From Betaproteobacteria bacterium (GTDB taxonomy: Bacteria; Pseudomonadota; Gammaproteobacteria; Burkholderiales; Rhodocyclaceae), in the NCBI GenBank assembly GCA_016705475.1, contig JADIYD010000006.1:1-64000 (forward strand): a stretch of 64,000 bases of DNA, read 5' to 3'. Under the pieces are notes generated by a model that saw only the letters and a list, made by a program, of their open reading frames with translations, did not search any database and was not told the origin of the DNA. Of the stretch, positions 53,443 through 62,561 are shown one piece after another. Numbering within the stretch: position 1 is the stretch's first letter; every line of letters starts with the position of its first letter. Made by a program: the position numbers and the translations under genes.

Positions 53443-54465
53443 ATGTTCAAATTTGGCCCTTTTTCACGGTTGACCGTAAGAACCGCCGCTGTTTCCGGGG
53501 TTCTGGCCCTCGGCATCGCCAGCGCTGTCGCCCAGACCTCGCTGCTCAACGTGTCGTACGACCCGACGCGAGAACTTTACAAGGATTACAACGCGGCCTT
53601 CGCCAAGCATTGGCAGGCCAAAACCGGGCAGGCGATCAATTTTCGTCAGTCGCATGGCGGTTCGGGCAAGCAGGCGATGTCGGTGCGCGACGGGCTGGAA
53701 GCCGATGTGGTGACGCTGGCGCTGGCTTACGACATCGATGCACTGGTTGAGCGCAAGCTGATTCCGGCTGACTGGCAGACGCGCTTTCCGCACAATTCCT
53801 CGCCTTATACCTCGACGGTCGTTTTTCTGGTGCGCAAGGGGAATCCCAAAAACATCAAGGATTGGGGCGATCTGGCCAGACCGGGCGTTGGCGTCATCAC
53901 GCCGAACCCCAAAACCTCCGGCGGGGCGCGCTGGAATTATCTGGCGGCCTGGGCCTGGGCGCTCAAGCAGCCGGGCGGCAATGAACAGAAGGCGAAGGAA
54001 CTGGTCACCGGCATCTTCAAGAACGTGCCGGTGCTCGATTCCGGCGCCCGCGGTTCGACGACCACCTTCGTCGAACGCGGCCTGGGCGACGTGCTGATCG
54101 CCTGGGAAAACGAGGCGCAACTGGCAGTCAATGAAATCGGCAAGGACAAGTTCGAGATCATCGCCCCCAGCCTGTCCATCCTTGCCGAGCCGCCGGTCGC
54201 CGTGGTCGACAAGGTCGTCGAGAAGCGTGGCACGCGGCTGACGGCGCAGGCTTACCTCGATCATCTCTATTCCGAGGAGGGCCAGAACATTGCCGCCAGG
54301 CACTACTACCGGCCGCGCGATGCCAAGGTGGCAGCGAAATATGCGGCGCAGTTCCCGAAGATCAAGCTGGTCACCATCGACGACACCTTCGGCGGCTGGC
54401 AGAAGGCGCACAAGGCGCACTTCGCCGACGGCGGCAGCTTTGACCAGATTTATCTCAAGAAGTAG
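53443..54465 (+). CDS. sbp: Periplasmic sulfate/thiosulfate-binding protein
   Basis: 340 aa. Solute-binding protein of the sulfate ABC importer. Blocks NVSYDPTRELYKDYNAAFAK, QSHGGSGKQAMSVRDGLEAD, VTLALAYDIDAL, ITPNPKTSGGARWNYLAAWA and GLGDVLIAWENEA are diagnostic. The signal peptide is AAVSGVLALGIASAVAQ. Its first 12 codons (MFKFGPFSRLTV) are a copy of the dispersed element. GGAG lies seven nt before the ATG. The permease and ATPase genes (cysT, cysW, cysA) do not follow; cysK does. Confidence 0.92.
   Translation: MFKFGPFSRLTVRTAAVSGVLALGIASAVAQTSLLNVSYDPTRELYKDYNAAFAKHWQAKTGQAINFRQSHGGSGKQAMSVRDGLEADVVTLALAYDIDALVERKLIPADWQTRFPHNSSPYTSTVVFLVRKGNPKNIKDWGDLARPGVGVITPNPKTSGGARWNYLAAWAWALKQPGGNEQKAKELVTGIFKNVPVLDSGARGSTTTFVERGLGDVLIAWENEAQLAVNEIGKDKFEIIAPSLSILAEPPVAVVDKVVEKRGTRLTAQAYLDHLYSEEGQNIAARHYYRPRDAKVAAKYAAQFPKIKLVTIDDTFGGWQKAHKAHFADGGSFDQIYLKK
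53448..53479 (-). repeat. Dispersed element supplying the first codons of sbp
   Basis: CAAATTTGGCCCTTTTTCAC, then GGTTGACCGTAA, on the plus strand, in frame as KFGPFSRLTV. It encodes the N-region of the signal peptide, directly after the start codon. Confidence 0.75.
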
Positions 54466-54549
54466 GCTGCCTGCCCGCGCGGCAAAGCCACCCGCCCACG
54501 ACGGGCGCAGAGTCGCCTACAATCGCTCATCACCCTTCGGAAACGCACC

Positions 54550-55482
54550 ATGAAAATCGCCAATGACGTCACCGGGCTGGTCGGCAACACGCCGCTGGTT
54601 CGCCTCAACCGCGTTGTCGCCGGCAGCGGCGCGACGGTTCTCGCCAAGCTGGAATTCTTCAACCCGGGCAGTAGCGTCAAGGATCGCATCGCCGTCGCCA
54701 TGCTCGATGCAGCCATCGCGGCGGGCAAGATCGGGCCGGAGACCGTCGTGCTGGAGCCCACTTCGGGCAACACCGGCATCGGCCTGGCCATGGTCTGCGC
54801 CGCTCGCGGCATCAAATGCGCCTTCACGATGCCGGAAACCATGAGCCGCGAACGCAAGCTGCTGCTCAATGCCTACGGCGCCGAACTGATCCTGACCCCC
54901 GGCCCGGACGGCATGGGCGGCGCAATCAACAAGGCGACGGAACTGGCCGCCGGCGACAGCCGCTATTTCATCCCGCAACAATTTGAAAATCCGGCCAATC
55001 CGGCCGTCCACCGCAGCACGACGGCCGAGGAAATCTGGCGCGATACCGACGGCCAGGTCGACATCTTCATCGCCGGCGTCGGCACCGGCGGCACGGTGAC
55101 CGGGGTGGGCGAGGCGCTGAAAGCCAAAAATCCGAAAATCCAGGTCATCGCCGTCGAACCCGACGCCTCGCCGGTGCTGTCCGGCGGCGCCAAAGGCCCG
55201 CACCCGATCCAGGGCATCGGCGCCGGTTTCGTCCCGGCCGTGCTGAATACCGCCATCTACGACGAGGTGATCCGCGTCAAGAACGACGACGCGCTGACCA
55301 TGGCCCGCCGCATGGCCACCGAAGAGGGGCTGCTCGTCGGCATTTCGTCCGGTGCCGCGAGCTGGGCTGCGCTTGAGGTCGCCAAACGCCCGGAGAACGC
55401 CGGCAAGAATATCGTGGTCATCATCCCGTCCTGCGGCGAGCGCTACCTGTCCACCGTGCTGTTTCAGCACCTCGACGTGTGA
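54550..55482 (+). CDS. cysK: Cysteine synthase A (O-acetylserine sulfhydrylase)
   Basis: 310 aa. It forms cysteine from O-acetylserine and sulfide. PLP lysine K44 is in NPGSSVKDRIA, the substrate loop is EPTSGNTGIGLAM, the phosphate loop GVGTGGTVTGVGEALK, and PHPIQGIGAGFVP is typical of CysK. It lies 84 nt after sbp and overlaps the next gene by 4 nt. Confidence 0.95.
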   Translation: MKIANDVTGLVGNTPLVRLNRVVAGSGATVLAKLEFFNPGSSVKDRIAVAMLDAAIAAGKIGPETVVLEPTSGNTGIGLAMVCAARGIKCAFTMPETMSRERKLLLNAYGAELILTPGPDGMGGAINKATELAAGDSRYFIPQQFENPANPAVHRSTTAEEIWRDTDGQVDIFIAGVGTGGTVTGVGEALKAKNPKIQVIAVEPDASPVLSGGAKGPHPIQGIGAGFVPAVLNTAIYDEVIRVKNDDALTMARRMATEEGLLVGISSGAASWAALEVAKRPENAGKNIVVIIPSCGERYLSTVLFQHLDV

Positions 55483-56609
55483 GCACCTTCGACCAGCCCA
55501 TCGACCGCCGCGGCTCGGATTCCGAGAAGTGGCGTCGTTACGCCGGCCGCGATGTGCTGCCACTCTGGGTGGCGGACATGGATTTTGCTGCGCCGCCGGC
55601 TGTCATGGCAGCCCTGCACCGGCGTATCGAGCACGGCGTTTTCGGCTATGGCGGGCCATGGCCATCGCTCACGGAGTCAGTACTCGCTCACCTTGAAAGC
55701 GAATACAGCTGGCGTATCGAACCGGAATGGATCGTCTGGCTACCGGGCCTGGTCACCGGGCTGAATATTGCCTGTCGGGCCGTCGACGGTGCTGTTTTGA
55801 CGGCCACGCCGATTTATCCGCCGTTTCTGTCTGCCCCGCACTTTTCCGGCCGCAAGCTGAGCCGGGCCGAACTGGCGTGCACCGATGACGGCTGGCGGTT
55901 TGACCAAAAGACGCTGAATTCGGCGTTGACCGCAGCAACCCGGCTTTTTCTGCTCTGCCACCCGCACAACCCGGTTGGCCGTTGCTGGAGCCGGGCTGAG
56001 CTGCTTGACCTCGCCGCCTTCGCCGACGCCAATGACCTGATCGTCTGCTCCGACGAAATCCACTGTGGCCTGATCCTCGACGCCGACAAGCGCCACATCC
56101 CGTTCGCCAGCCTGTCGCCGGAGGCCGCCAGGCGCAGCATCACGCTCATGGCGCCGTCGAAAACCTTCAACGTCCCCGGCCTCGGCTGCGCGTTCGCGGT
56201 CATTCCCGACACCCGGTTGCGCCACCACTTCGCGCACGCCATGCGCGGCATCGTCCCGCACGTGAATGTCCTCGGGCTGGCCGCCTGCGAAACGGCCTAC
56301 CGCGATAGCGGCGACTGGCACCGTGAACTGATCGGCTACCTGCGCGCCAACCGCGATCTGGTGACTGCCACGGTCAACGGTGAAAAAGGGGCAAAAATGA
56401 AACCGGTCGAAGCCACCTATCTGGCCTGGATCGACGTCCGGGAACTCGGGCTGGCCAACCCGGCCGCCCATTTCGAGGCACACGGTCTGGGGCTTTCCGA
56501 CGGTACCGACTTCGGCGCACCGGGCTGGCTGCGACTCAATTTCGGCTGCCCGCGCAGCACGCTTGAAGAAGCGCTCAAGCGTTTCAGCACTGCCTGCCGC
56601 GCCGCATGA
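55479..56609 (+). CDS. PatB/MalY-type PLP C-S lyase (aminotransferase fold I)
   Basis: 376 aa starting at a GTG that overlaps the cysK stop (GTGA). Fold-type I PLP enzyme: LWVADMDFAAPPAV, CHPHNPVGRCWSRAEL, VCSDEIHCGLIL, PLP lysine K228 in LMAPSKTFNVPGLGCAF, and RLNFGCPRSTLEEAL with the carboxylate-binding Arg. Family members act as cystathionine or cysteine C-S lyases; coupling to cysK suggests sulfur amino-acid turnover. Residues ATVNGEKGAKM are encoded by a dispersed element. Confidence 0.88.
   Translation: MSTFDQPIDRRGSDSEKWRRYAGRDVLPLWVADMDFAAPPAVMAALHRRIEHGVFGYGGPWPSLTESVLAHLESEYSWRIEPEWIVWLPGLVTGLNIACRAVDGAVLTATPIYPPFLSAPHFSGRKLSRAELACTDDGWRFDQKTLNSALTAATRLFLLCHPHNPVGRCWSRAELLDLAAFADANDLIVCSDEIHCGLILDADKRHIPFASLSPEAARRSITLMAPSKTFNVPGLGCAFAVIPDTRLRHHFAHAMRGIVPHVNVLGLAACETAYRDSGDWHRELIGYLRANRDLVTATVNGEKGAKMKPVEATYLAWIDVRELGLANPAAHFEAHGLGLSDGTDFGAPGWLRLNFGCPRSTLEEALKRFSTACRAA
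56369..56399 (+). repeat. Dispersed element inside the patB-like gene
   Basis: CACGGTCAACGGTGAAAAAG, then GGGCAAAAATG, in frame as TVNGEKGAKM. It sits in a variable segment just before the conserved EATYLAWID. Confidence 0.7.
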
Positions 56610-56896
56610 ACGCCTACCTGCTCAGCGTCTATTTTCTGCTCATCGCCGCCCTGAGCCAGGCACTAATCGGCGGTTTTGCGCTGAAATTTTCGCTGCAGCG
56701 CGATCTGCCAACCCGGCAATGGCGGATGTGGGTTGCCTTCGGCGTAGGCACACTGCTCCTCGCGCTGCATCACAGCTACACACTGAATCTCGCCCTGCAA
56801 ACGGGACTTTACGATTTTCGCCAGGCCATACTGGTCATGCTGGCCGCACTGGCCACGAGCTTCGCCGTCTGGCAGCTCAGGCCGCCGAAATCCTGA
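56606..56896 (+). CDS. Small membrane protein of unknown function
   Basis: 96 aa with three likely helices (LLSVYFLLIAALSQALIGGF, MWVAFGVGTLLLALHHSY, AILVMLAALATSFAVWQL). The ATG overlaps the C-S lyase stop (ATGA), so it is the last gene of the sbp-cysK unit. Its 3' end overlaps the convergent cyclo-ligase gene by 20 nt. I recognise no family. Confidence 0.65.
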   Translation: MNAYLLSVYFLLIAALSQALIGGFALKFSLQRDLPTRQWRMWVAFGVGTLLLALHHSYTLNLALQTGLYDFRQAILVMLAALATSFAVWQLRPPKS

Positions 56897-57458
56897 AACT
56901 GCCGGCTTCGGTCACGATCCAGTCCAGCCGCTGATCGTGACTTTCCGGCCGGATGCTGTCCAGCCGATTGATCTCGAACCCGACGCCGACGGCGAGTGGG
57001 CGAGGGGAGAGCGCCGCCAGCGTACGGTCAAAATAACCTCCGCCGTACCCGAGGCGATAACCCGCCGCATCGAAACCGTTGAGCGGCAACAGGATCAGGT
57101 CGGGCAGCACAAAATCCCCGGCCATCGGCGTTGGAATTCCGTAGCGATCCGGTTCCAGTCGCGTTTCTTTGGTCCAGACACGAAAGGCCAGCGGCGCATC
57201 CTCGGCAACGACGACGGGCAGGGCAGCCATGGCGCCAGACGCGGTCCACCGCTCAACGACCGCCCGAACATCGGGCTCATGTTTGATCGGCCAGCAAAAA
57301 GCGACGATCCGGGGCACCGGCAAGGCAGCCAGCACGTGCTCGACTATCCGCGCCGACAACCCATCATGCTCCCCCGCACTCAAGGCCGCACGTCGTGCCA
57401 CCATGTCACGACGCTTTGCCCGGCGCCAGCCCGTGATATCCTCGTTCGGTTCAACCAT
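56877..57458 (-). CDS. 5-formyltetrahydrofolate cyclo-ligase
   Basis: 193 aa (YgfA/MTHFS family). It converts 5-formyl-THF to 5,10-methenyl-THF with ATP. KRRDMVARRAALS, VARIVAFCWPIKHEPDV-like, and the C-terminal LPLNGFDAAGYRLGYGGGYF with DRTLA are the family motifs. In many bacteria this gene is adjacent to 6S RNA (ssrS); none is evident in the 14-nt gap to slt. Confidence 0.93.
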   Translation of the reverse strand: MVEPNEDITGWRRAKRRDMVARRAALSAGEHDGLSARIVEHVLAALPVPRIVAFCWPIKHEPDVRAVVERWTASGAMAALPVVVAEDAPLAFRVWTKETRLEPDRYGIPTPMAGDFVLPDLILLPLNGFDAAGYRLGYGGGYFDRTLAALSPRPLAVGVGFEINRLDSIRPESHDQRLDWIVTEAGSFRISAA

Positions 57459-57472
57459 GGCACTAATCTAGC

Positions 57473-59404
57473 ATGAAGTTTCGCGTCCTCGTTCTCAGCC
57501 TCGCCCTCCCGTTTTACGTCTTCGCACAAAGTAGCGGCGACACCGCCTTCCTCACTGCCCGTGACGCCTTCCGGGCCGGCGACATCAACAAGCTGGAGCG
57601 CGCCACCAGCCAGCTTGGCAGCCACGAACTGGCCGTGTACGCCGAAAGTTATCGCCTGCGCATGTGGATGGATAAGGGCGACCCAAGCAATCTGCGCGAC
57701 TTCCTGCAGCGCAACGAAGGCAGCTACGTCGCCGAAAAGCTGCGGGCTGACTGGATACGCCTGCTCGGCAAGCGTTCCACTTGGAACGAGGTGGATACCG
57801 AATTCCCCAAAATGATCGCCCCCGAACCGGACGTCACCTGCTACAACCAGCAGGCTCGCCTCGCCCGCAATGATCGCGCCGTGCTTGCCGAGGCTGAAAA
57901 GCTCTGGCTGACCATGCTCGAACCGCCGGAGCCCTGCCGTCCGGTCATGGATGCACTGGTCGCCAACCAGCGCATCAGCACCGACGAAGTCTGGGCGCGC
58001 GCCCGTCGCCAGGTCGAAGCCAATCGCCCGGGCTGGGCCAAGACCACGCTAAACTACCTGCCGGAAAGCCAGATGCCCGACAGCCGGGCCTACGACAGCG
58101 CCATCAGCAGCGCGATGAGCCATCTCGTCCGCCAGCCTAGCAACTGGTCGGGTAGCCGGGCAGGGCGCGAACTCGCCGCCTTCGCCATCTCGCGCCTGGC
58201 CGCCAACGACCCGCGCGTCGCAGCGGACGAACTCGAAAAGATCAAAGACAAGCTGCACGACGCCGAACGCCAGTGGGCCTGGAGCCAGATCGCCCTGCAG
58301 GGCGCCAAAAAACACCTCTCCGAAACGGTCGGCTGGTATGCCAAGGCCGGCAAGACAGCACTGTCGGAGGAAGGTGCCCAGTGGAAAGTCCGCGCTGCGC
58401 TGCGTGCCCAGGAATGGGGTGTCGTCCGCGACACCATCGAGGCCATGCCGGCCGAACTCGCCGCCAAGCCCGACTGGACCTACTGGCTCGGCCGTGCCCT
58501 GAAATCCGGCGGACGTACAACCGAAGCTGATGCGCTGTTCGAGAAAATCTCCGGTCAACCGAATTTCTACAGCAATCTGGCTGACGAGGAACTCGGCCGG
58601 ACTGTCTTGCCGCCGCCCAAGGCCAAGGCAACCACCTCCGAGGAAACCAGAGCAGCCCTCGACAATCCTGGCATCCGCCGCGCCCTGGCTTTTTTCCGCC
58701 TCGACCTGCGAACTGAAGCCGTCAAGGAATGGAACTGGTCGCTGCGCGGCATGGATGACCGCGAACTGCTCGCCGCCGCCAACCTGGCCAAGCGCAACCA
58801 GATCTGGGACCGCGCCATCAACACGGCCGACAAGACGCGTAACGAACACGATTTCACGCTGCGCTTCCTCGCTCCCTACGGCGAGACAGTGCGCCCCGCC
58901 GCTCAAAACCAGTCACTCGACGATGCCTGGGTATACGGTCTGATGCGTCAGGAAAGCCGCTTCATCACCAGCGCCAAATCGAATGTCGGCGCCTCTGGCC
59001 TCATGCAGTTGATGCCGGCTACCGCCAAATGGGTCGCCAAGAAGATCGGCCTGCGCGACTTCAGCCAGGGCCGCGTCAATGACACCGAAATCAACGTCCT
59101 GCTTGGCACCAGTTACATGCGTCTGGTCATGGAAAATCTCGACAACCACCCGGTCCTCGCCTCTGCTGCCTACAACGCCGGGCCGGGCCGAGCCAAGAAG
59201 TGGCGTGCCGACCGGCCGCTTGAAGGCGCGATCTACGCCGAATCCATTCCGTTCAGCGAAACTCGCGACTACGTCAAGAAAGTGATGAGCAACGCCGTCT
59301 ATTATTCAGCCCAGTTCAACGGCAAGCCCGATTCGCTGAAGACTCGTCTTGGTGTGATTGGCGCCAAAACATCCGATCGCATGAAAGACGAAGATCTACC
59401 CTAG
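57473..59404 (+). CDS. slt: Soluble lytic murein transglycosylase
   Basis: 643 aa periplasmic enzyme cleaving glycan strands with 1,6-anhydro product. Signal peptide (VLVLSLALPFYVFAQ), a long alpha-superhelical U-domain (about 30-440), and a C-terminal SLT domain (about 480-600) with catalytic E494 in GLMRQESRF, GASGLMQLMPATAK and YNAGPGRAKKW. The length matches Slt70-type enzymes. It is 9 nt upstream of the DUF1631 gene. A half-match to the dispersed element (CGGTCAACCGAATTTC) lies at 58554-58569. Confidence 0.94.
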   Translation: MKFRVLVLSLALPFYVFAQSSGDTAFLTARDAFRAGDINKLERATSQLGSHELAVYAESYRLRMWMDKGDPSNLRDFLQRNEGSYVAEKLRADWIRLLGKRSTWNEVDTEFPKMIAPEPDVTCYNQQARLARNDRAVLAEAEKLWLTMLEPPEPCRPVMDALVANQRISTDEVWARARRQVEANRPGWAKTTLNYLPESQMPDSRAYDSAISSAMSHLVRQPSNWSGSRAGRELAAFAISRLAANDPRVAADELEKIKDKLHDAERQWAWSQIALQGAKKHLSETVGWYAKAGKTALSEEGAQWKVRAALRAQEWGVVRDTIEAMPAELAAKPDWTYWLGRALKSGGRTTEADALFEKISGQPNFYSNLADEELGRTVLPPPKAKATTSEETRAALDNPGIRRALAFFRLDLRTEAVKEWNWSLRGMDDRELLAAANLAKRNQIWDRAINTADKTRNEHDFTLRFLAPYGETVRPAAQNQSLDDAWVYGLMRQESRFITSAKSNVGASGLMQLMPATAKWVAKKIGLRDFSQGRVNDTEINVLLGTSYMRLVMENLDNHPVLASAAYNAGPGRAKKWRADRPLEGAIYAESIPFSETRDYVKKVMSNAVYYSAQFNGKPDSLKTRLGVIGAKTSDRMKDEDLP

Positions 59405-59413
59405 GAAACAGAC

Positions 59414-61486
59414 ATGGCGGTGCAGTCCGACTCATTTCATGTCCTGAGCGACACTCGGACCCTTTTTCTCAAGCACCTCGGTGCCTTGCTGCAGGAAAGT
59501 GGCCTGCTGTCTGCTCCCGCCATCCAGGCTATCCAGAACGGCGCTGGCGCCTATTTCGACGAAATGGTCTCAACAACCCGGCGCGGAACCTTCGCGGAAG
59601 AAGCCGACGGACTGACTTCATCGCGCATCACCCTGGTCGGCGAAGAAGACCTTGAACTGGGCATCCGCCTCGACAACATGACCGCCCGGCTATTCGAGAG
59701 CACCGGCGGCAACCTGTGGCGTACCCATCTTCGCTTCGTCACGCTGCTCAGGCGCCCGGACCTGCCGAAAAGTGCCAACCCGGTAGGGCCGAAGGGTATC
59801 GCCCAAGGCCTGACAGCCATGTTCGAGGCCACTGGGGCAGGTGCAATCAACAAGAAGCTGGAATTGCTCGACCGCATTGAAGCTTGCCTGCTCGCTGGTT
59901 TGCCAGATCTCTACGCCGAGATCAACAGCGCCCTGGGCCGCAGCGGCATCGAAGCAGCCCAGCCGACCATCATCGGCAGCCAGGACAGCCCGACACCGCC
60001 CGACAAAGCACCCGGCATTCCAGAAAACGCGCTACTTGCGCTACAGCAATCACTGCTCGCCCGACTACCACCCCTGGCCGATTCGCCAAAAATGCCTTCG
60101 TATTCCGGCGCAGCGGCCTCATTGCTGAATCAGGCAACGCTTGAGCGCCTCGTTTCGCGCCTGGACGAACTCGATCGTCAGGGTGCTTTTGACCAAAACT
60201 TTGCGGCGACCGAAACAGCGAGAGGGATGATTCCAGAGTTGTTCAGCCCCGAAGGCGAGTTCAACAGCCAGCCGAAAGTCCTCAAGTCCGCTCAACTCGG
60301 CATCCCGACTACCGCTGACGAAGGCCTCGCCATCGACACGCTGGCCCTGATCTTTGAAGCGATTTTCGCCAACCCCGGCCTGCCTGATGCGCTGAAAGCA
60401 GTGATCTCCAGCCTGCAGATCACGCTGCTCAAGGTTGCGATGAAGGACAGTTCCTTGTTTGCCAATGAGCAACACCGGGCAAGGCTGGTCATTGACCGGA
60501 TGGGTCAGGCCGTCGTTGGCCTGCCGAATGACGTTTCCGCCCGCCATCCGGTCTGCGCCCGTCTGTTCGAAATTGCCACGGAATTGCGTGGCGCAAGTTC
60601 CGTTGACGATGCCGCCTTCGAAAAGGCTTTGGCCGAGCTGGATGGCCTGCTGGCGGAACGGGATACCGCCTTTGCCGAGGCAGTAAAGCCCTACCTGCCG
60701 CTCATCGCGCAGCTTGACCGAGATGATGAGGCTTCCCGCCAGGTGCGCTCCATCCTCGATAAATTCATCGCCACCAAGCCGCCCAAGGTCATCCGCAACT
60801 TTGTCGAACAATCCTGGGCCAAACTCCTGCAAGCCATCTGGCTGGAGCACGGGGAGGAGGGCAGCGAGTGGCGGGACAGCCTTGCCCTCATCGACGATTT
60901 GCTGTGGACCATTCAACCAAAGGCCGACAGCGATGAGCGCAAAGCCTTGGCCCGACGCTTGCCCGACATCCTGAAACGCCTGCGGGCAGGAATGAAGCGG
61001 GCCGGCCTCTCGGCCGAAGCCGAGACGGACTTCCTCGACGAGTGTTTCGAACTGCAGACCAGGGCACTGCGCGCGATCCCTCCCCCCATCGTTAGCGAAG
61101 ATACTGTGGGCGGGCTGTTTAATGACGATTTTTTTGCCGCTAGCACCCCGCCGATCATCGGCGAGCTGAGGGCGGGCGAAACTGTTCTGACGACGCTGGC
61201 GTTTGCCGAACGCCATCCGCCACTGACCCGCACGCTTCCGTGCAAGGAAGGCGACTGGCTCGAATTCAATCTGCCCGACGGCGCAAGACGTCTGGCCCGA
61301 ATCTGCCACATCAGCCCGATTAGCCAGCGGCTACTGCTGTTGAACCCGGCGTCGGCCCCGGTATTGGCCATGCATCAGGCCGTTCTTGACCGCCAGTTGC
61401 GGGACGGCGAGGCCCGCATCAGCTCCGCCAGATCCCTGTTCGAAACCGCAGCCAGCGCCGCGTTGCAAGGAACAACGAGACGCTGA
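59414..61486 (+). CDS. DUF1631-family protein
   Basis: 690 aa, mostly helical, with the family start FHVLSDTRTLFLKHLGALLQ, the middle block LIFEAIFANPGLPDALKAVI, then SSLQITLLKVAMKDSSLFAN, and the C-terminal beta segment EGDWLEFNLPDGARRLARIC. No catalytic motif is known to me; some members have been labelled thymidine phosphorylase without good support. The C-terminal beta part resembles domains that bind nucleotides such as PilZ, which is only a shape impression. It is co-directional with slt. Confidence 0.8.
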   Translation: MAVQSDSFHVLSDTRTLFLKHLGALLQESGLLSAPAIQAIQNGAGAYFDEMVSTTRRGTFAEEADGLTSSRITLVGEEDLELGIRLDNMTARLFESTGGNLWRTHLRFVTLLRRPDLPKSANPVGPKGIAQGLTAMFEATGAGAINKKLELLDRIEACLLAGLPDLYAEINSALGRSGIEAAQPTIIGSQDSPTPPDKAPGIPENALLALQQSLLARLPPLADSPKMPSYSGAAASLLNQATLERLVSRLDELDRQGAFDQNFAATETARGMIPELFSPEGEFNSQPKVLKSAQLGIPTTADEGLAIDTLALIFEAIFANPGLPDALKAVISSLQITLLKVAMKDSSLFANEQHRARLVIDRMGQAVVGLPNDVSARHPVCARLFEIATELRGASSVDDAAFEKALAELDGLLAERDTAFAEAVKPYLPLIAQLDRDDEASRQVRSILDKFIATKPPKVIRNFVEQSWAKLLQAIWLEHGEEGSEWRDSLALIDDLLWTIQPKADSDERKALARRLPDILKRLRAGMKRAGLSAEAETDFLDECFELQTRALRAIPPPIVSEDTVGGLFNDDFFAASTPPIIGELRAGETVLTTLAFAERHPPLTRTLPCKEGDWLEFNLPDGARRLARICHISPISQRLLLLNPASAPVLAMHQAVLDRQLRDGEARISSARSLFETAASAALQGTTRR

Positions 61487-61582
61487 ACATGCCAGCCAGC
61501 ACTCATCCGCGACAGGTCTGCCCGAAAAGCACGAAATTGCCTTAAAATCCGGGTTTTACGCATTCAGTTTCCGGGGTTCAAA

Positions 61583-62545
61583 ATGGACATCAAAAAGGTC
61601 TTGCTGCTGGGGGGTAGCGGTTTCGTCGGTACCTATATCGTCAACCGCCTGTCGCAGCGCGGTATCGAAGTCACAGTCCCGACGCGTCGCCGCGAGCGCA
61701 CCAAGGCGCTGATCATGCAACCGGGCGTCACCATGCCGGAAGCTGATATCAGCTGCGAACAAACCCTGACCGAACTGATGCGCGGCCACGATGCCGTGAT
61801 CAACCTGGTTGGCGTTCTGCACAGCCGCGACGTGATCCTTCCCTACAGCCGCGATTTCGCCCAGGCTCACGTCGAGCTGCCGAAAAAGATCGTTGCCGCC
61901 TGCAAGGCGACCGGTGTCCGTCGCCTCGTGCATATGAGCGCACTCAATGCAGACCCCAAGGGTCCGTCGGAATACCTGCGCTCCAAAGGCGACGGCGAAG
62001 CCATCGTGCTCGCGGCACAAGGTGAGCTGGATGTGACCGTCTTCCGTCCGTCGGTCATCTTCGGCCTTGGCGATGCCTTCCTGTCGATGTTCGCCAGCAT
62101 CCTGAAGAAAGTCCCGGTCTTCCCGCTTGGCTTTGGTCACGCCCGCTTCCAGCCGGTTTGGGCGGCTGATGTCGCCGACGCCTTCGTCGACAGCCTGAGC
62201 GATGTCACCACCTATGGCCAGGCCTACGAACTGGTCGGGCCGAAGACCTACACGCTGCGCGAACTGGTCGACTACGCCAAGGAATTGGCCGGCAGTACTG
62301 CCAAGATCGTTTCGTTGTCCGAAGGCTGGGCTTATTTGCAAGCCGGCCTGATGTGGCTGGCCCCGAGCCCAATGCTGTCGCCAGACAACCTGCGCTCGAT
62401 GGAAAAGGACAGCGTGGCCGAAGCTGGCAGCAAGCAGCCGGCCAACTGGCGCCCGACAGCACTGGAAGCCATCGCACCGACCTACATTGCGCTGAACACG
62501 CCGAAGGGCAAGCTCGATACCTTCCGCTATCGCGCCGGCCGTTAA
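61583..62545 (+). CDS. NAD(P)-binding Rossmann protein, complex I NDUFA9-like
   Basis: 320 aa, atypical short-chain dehydrogenase. The dinucleotide loop VLLLGGSGFVGTYIVNRL is at the N-terminus, then VTVPTRRRERTKAL, VINLVGVLHSR, HMSALNADPKGPSEYLRSKG (YxxxK) and TVFRPSVIFGLGDAFL. The family is named after the NDUFA9 accessory subunit; bacterial members may serve quinone or respiratory functions. It is 16 nt upstream of cca. Confidence 0.85.
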   Translation: MDIKKVLLLGGSGFVGTYIVNRLSQRGIEVTVPTRRRERTKALIMQPGVTMPEADISCEQTLTELMRGHDAVINLVGVLHSRDVILPYSRDFAQAHVELPKKIVAACKATGVRRLVHMSALNADPKGPSEYLRSKGDGEAIVLAAQGELDVTVFRPSVIFGLGDAFLSMFASILKKVPVFPLGFGHARFQPVWAADVADAFVDSLSDVTTYGQAYELVGPKTYTLRELVDYAKELAGSTAKIVSLSEGWAYLQAGLMWLAPSPMLSPDNLRSMEKDSVAEAGSKQPANWRPTALEAIAPTYIALNTPKGKLDTFRYRAGR

Positions 62546-62561
62546 GGCCGCGCCGCCGTTC

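Noticed and set aside
55918..55935. GTTGACCGCAG in the patB-like gene and GCGGTCAAC near 63660 in cca as element copies
   Set aside because: Only 9-11 bases match, with no second half; expected by chance in GC-rich coding sequence.
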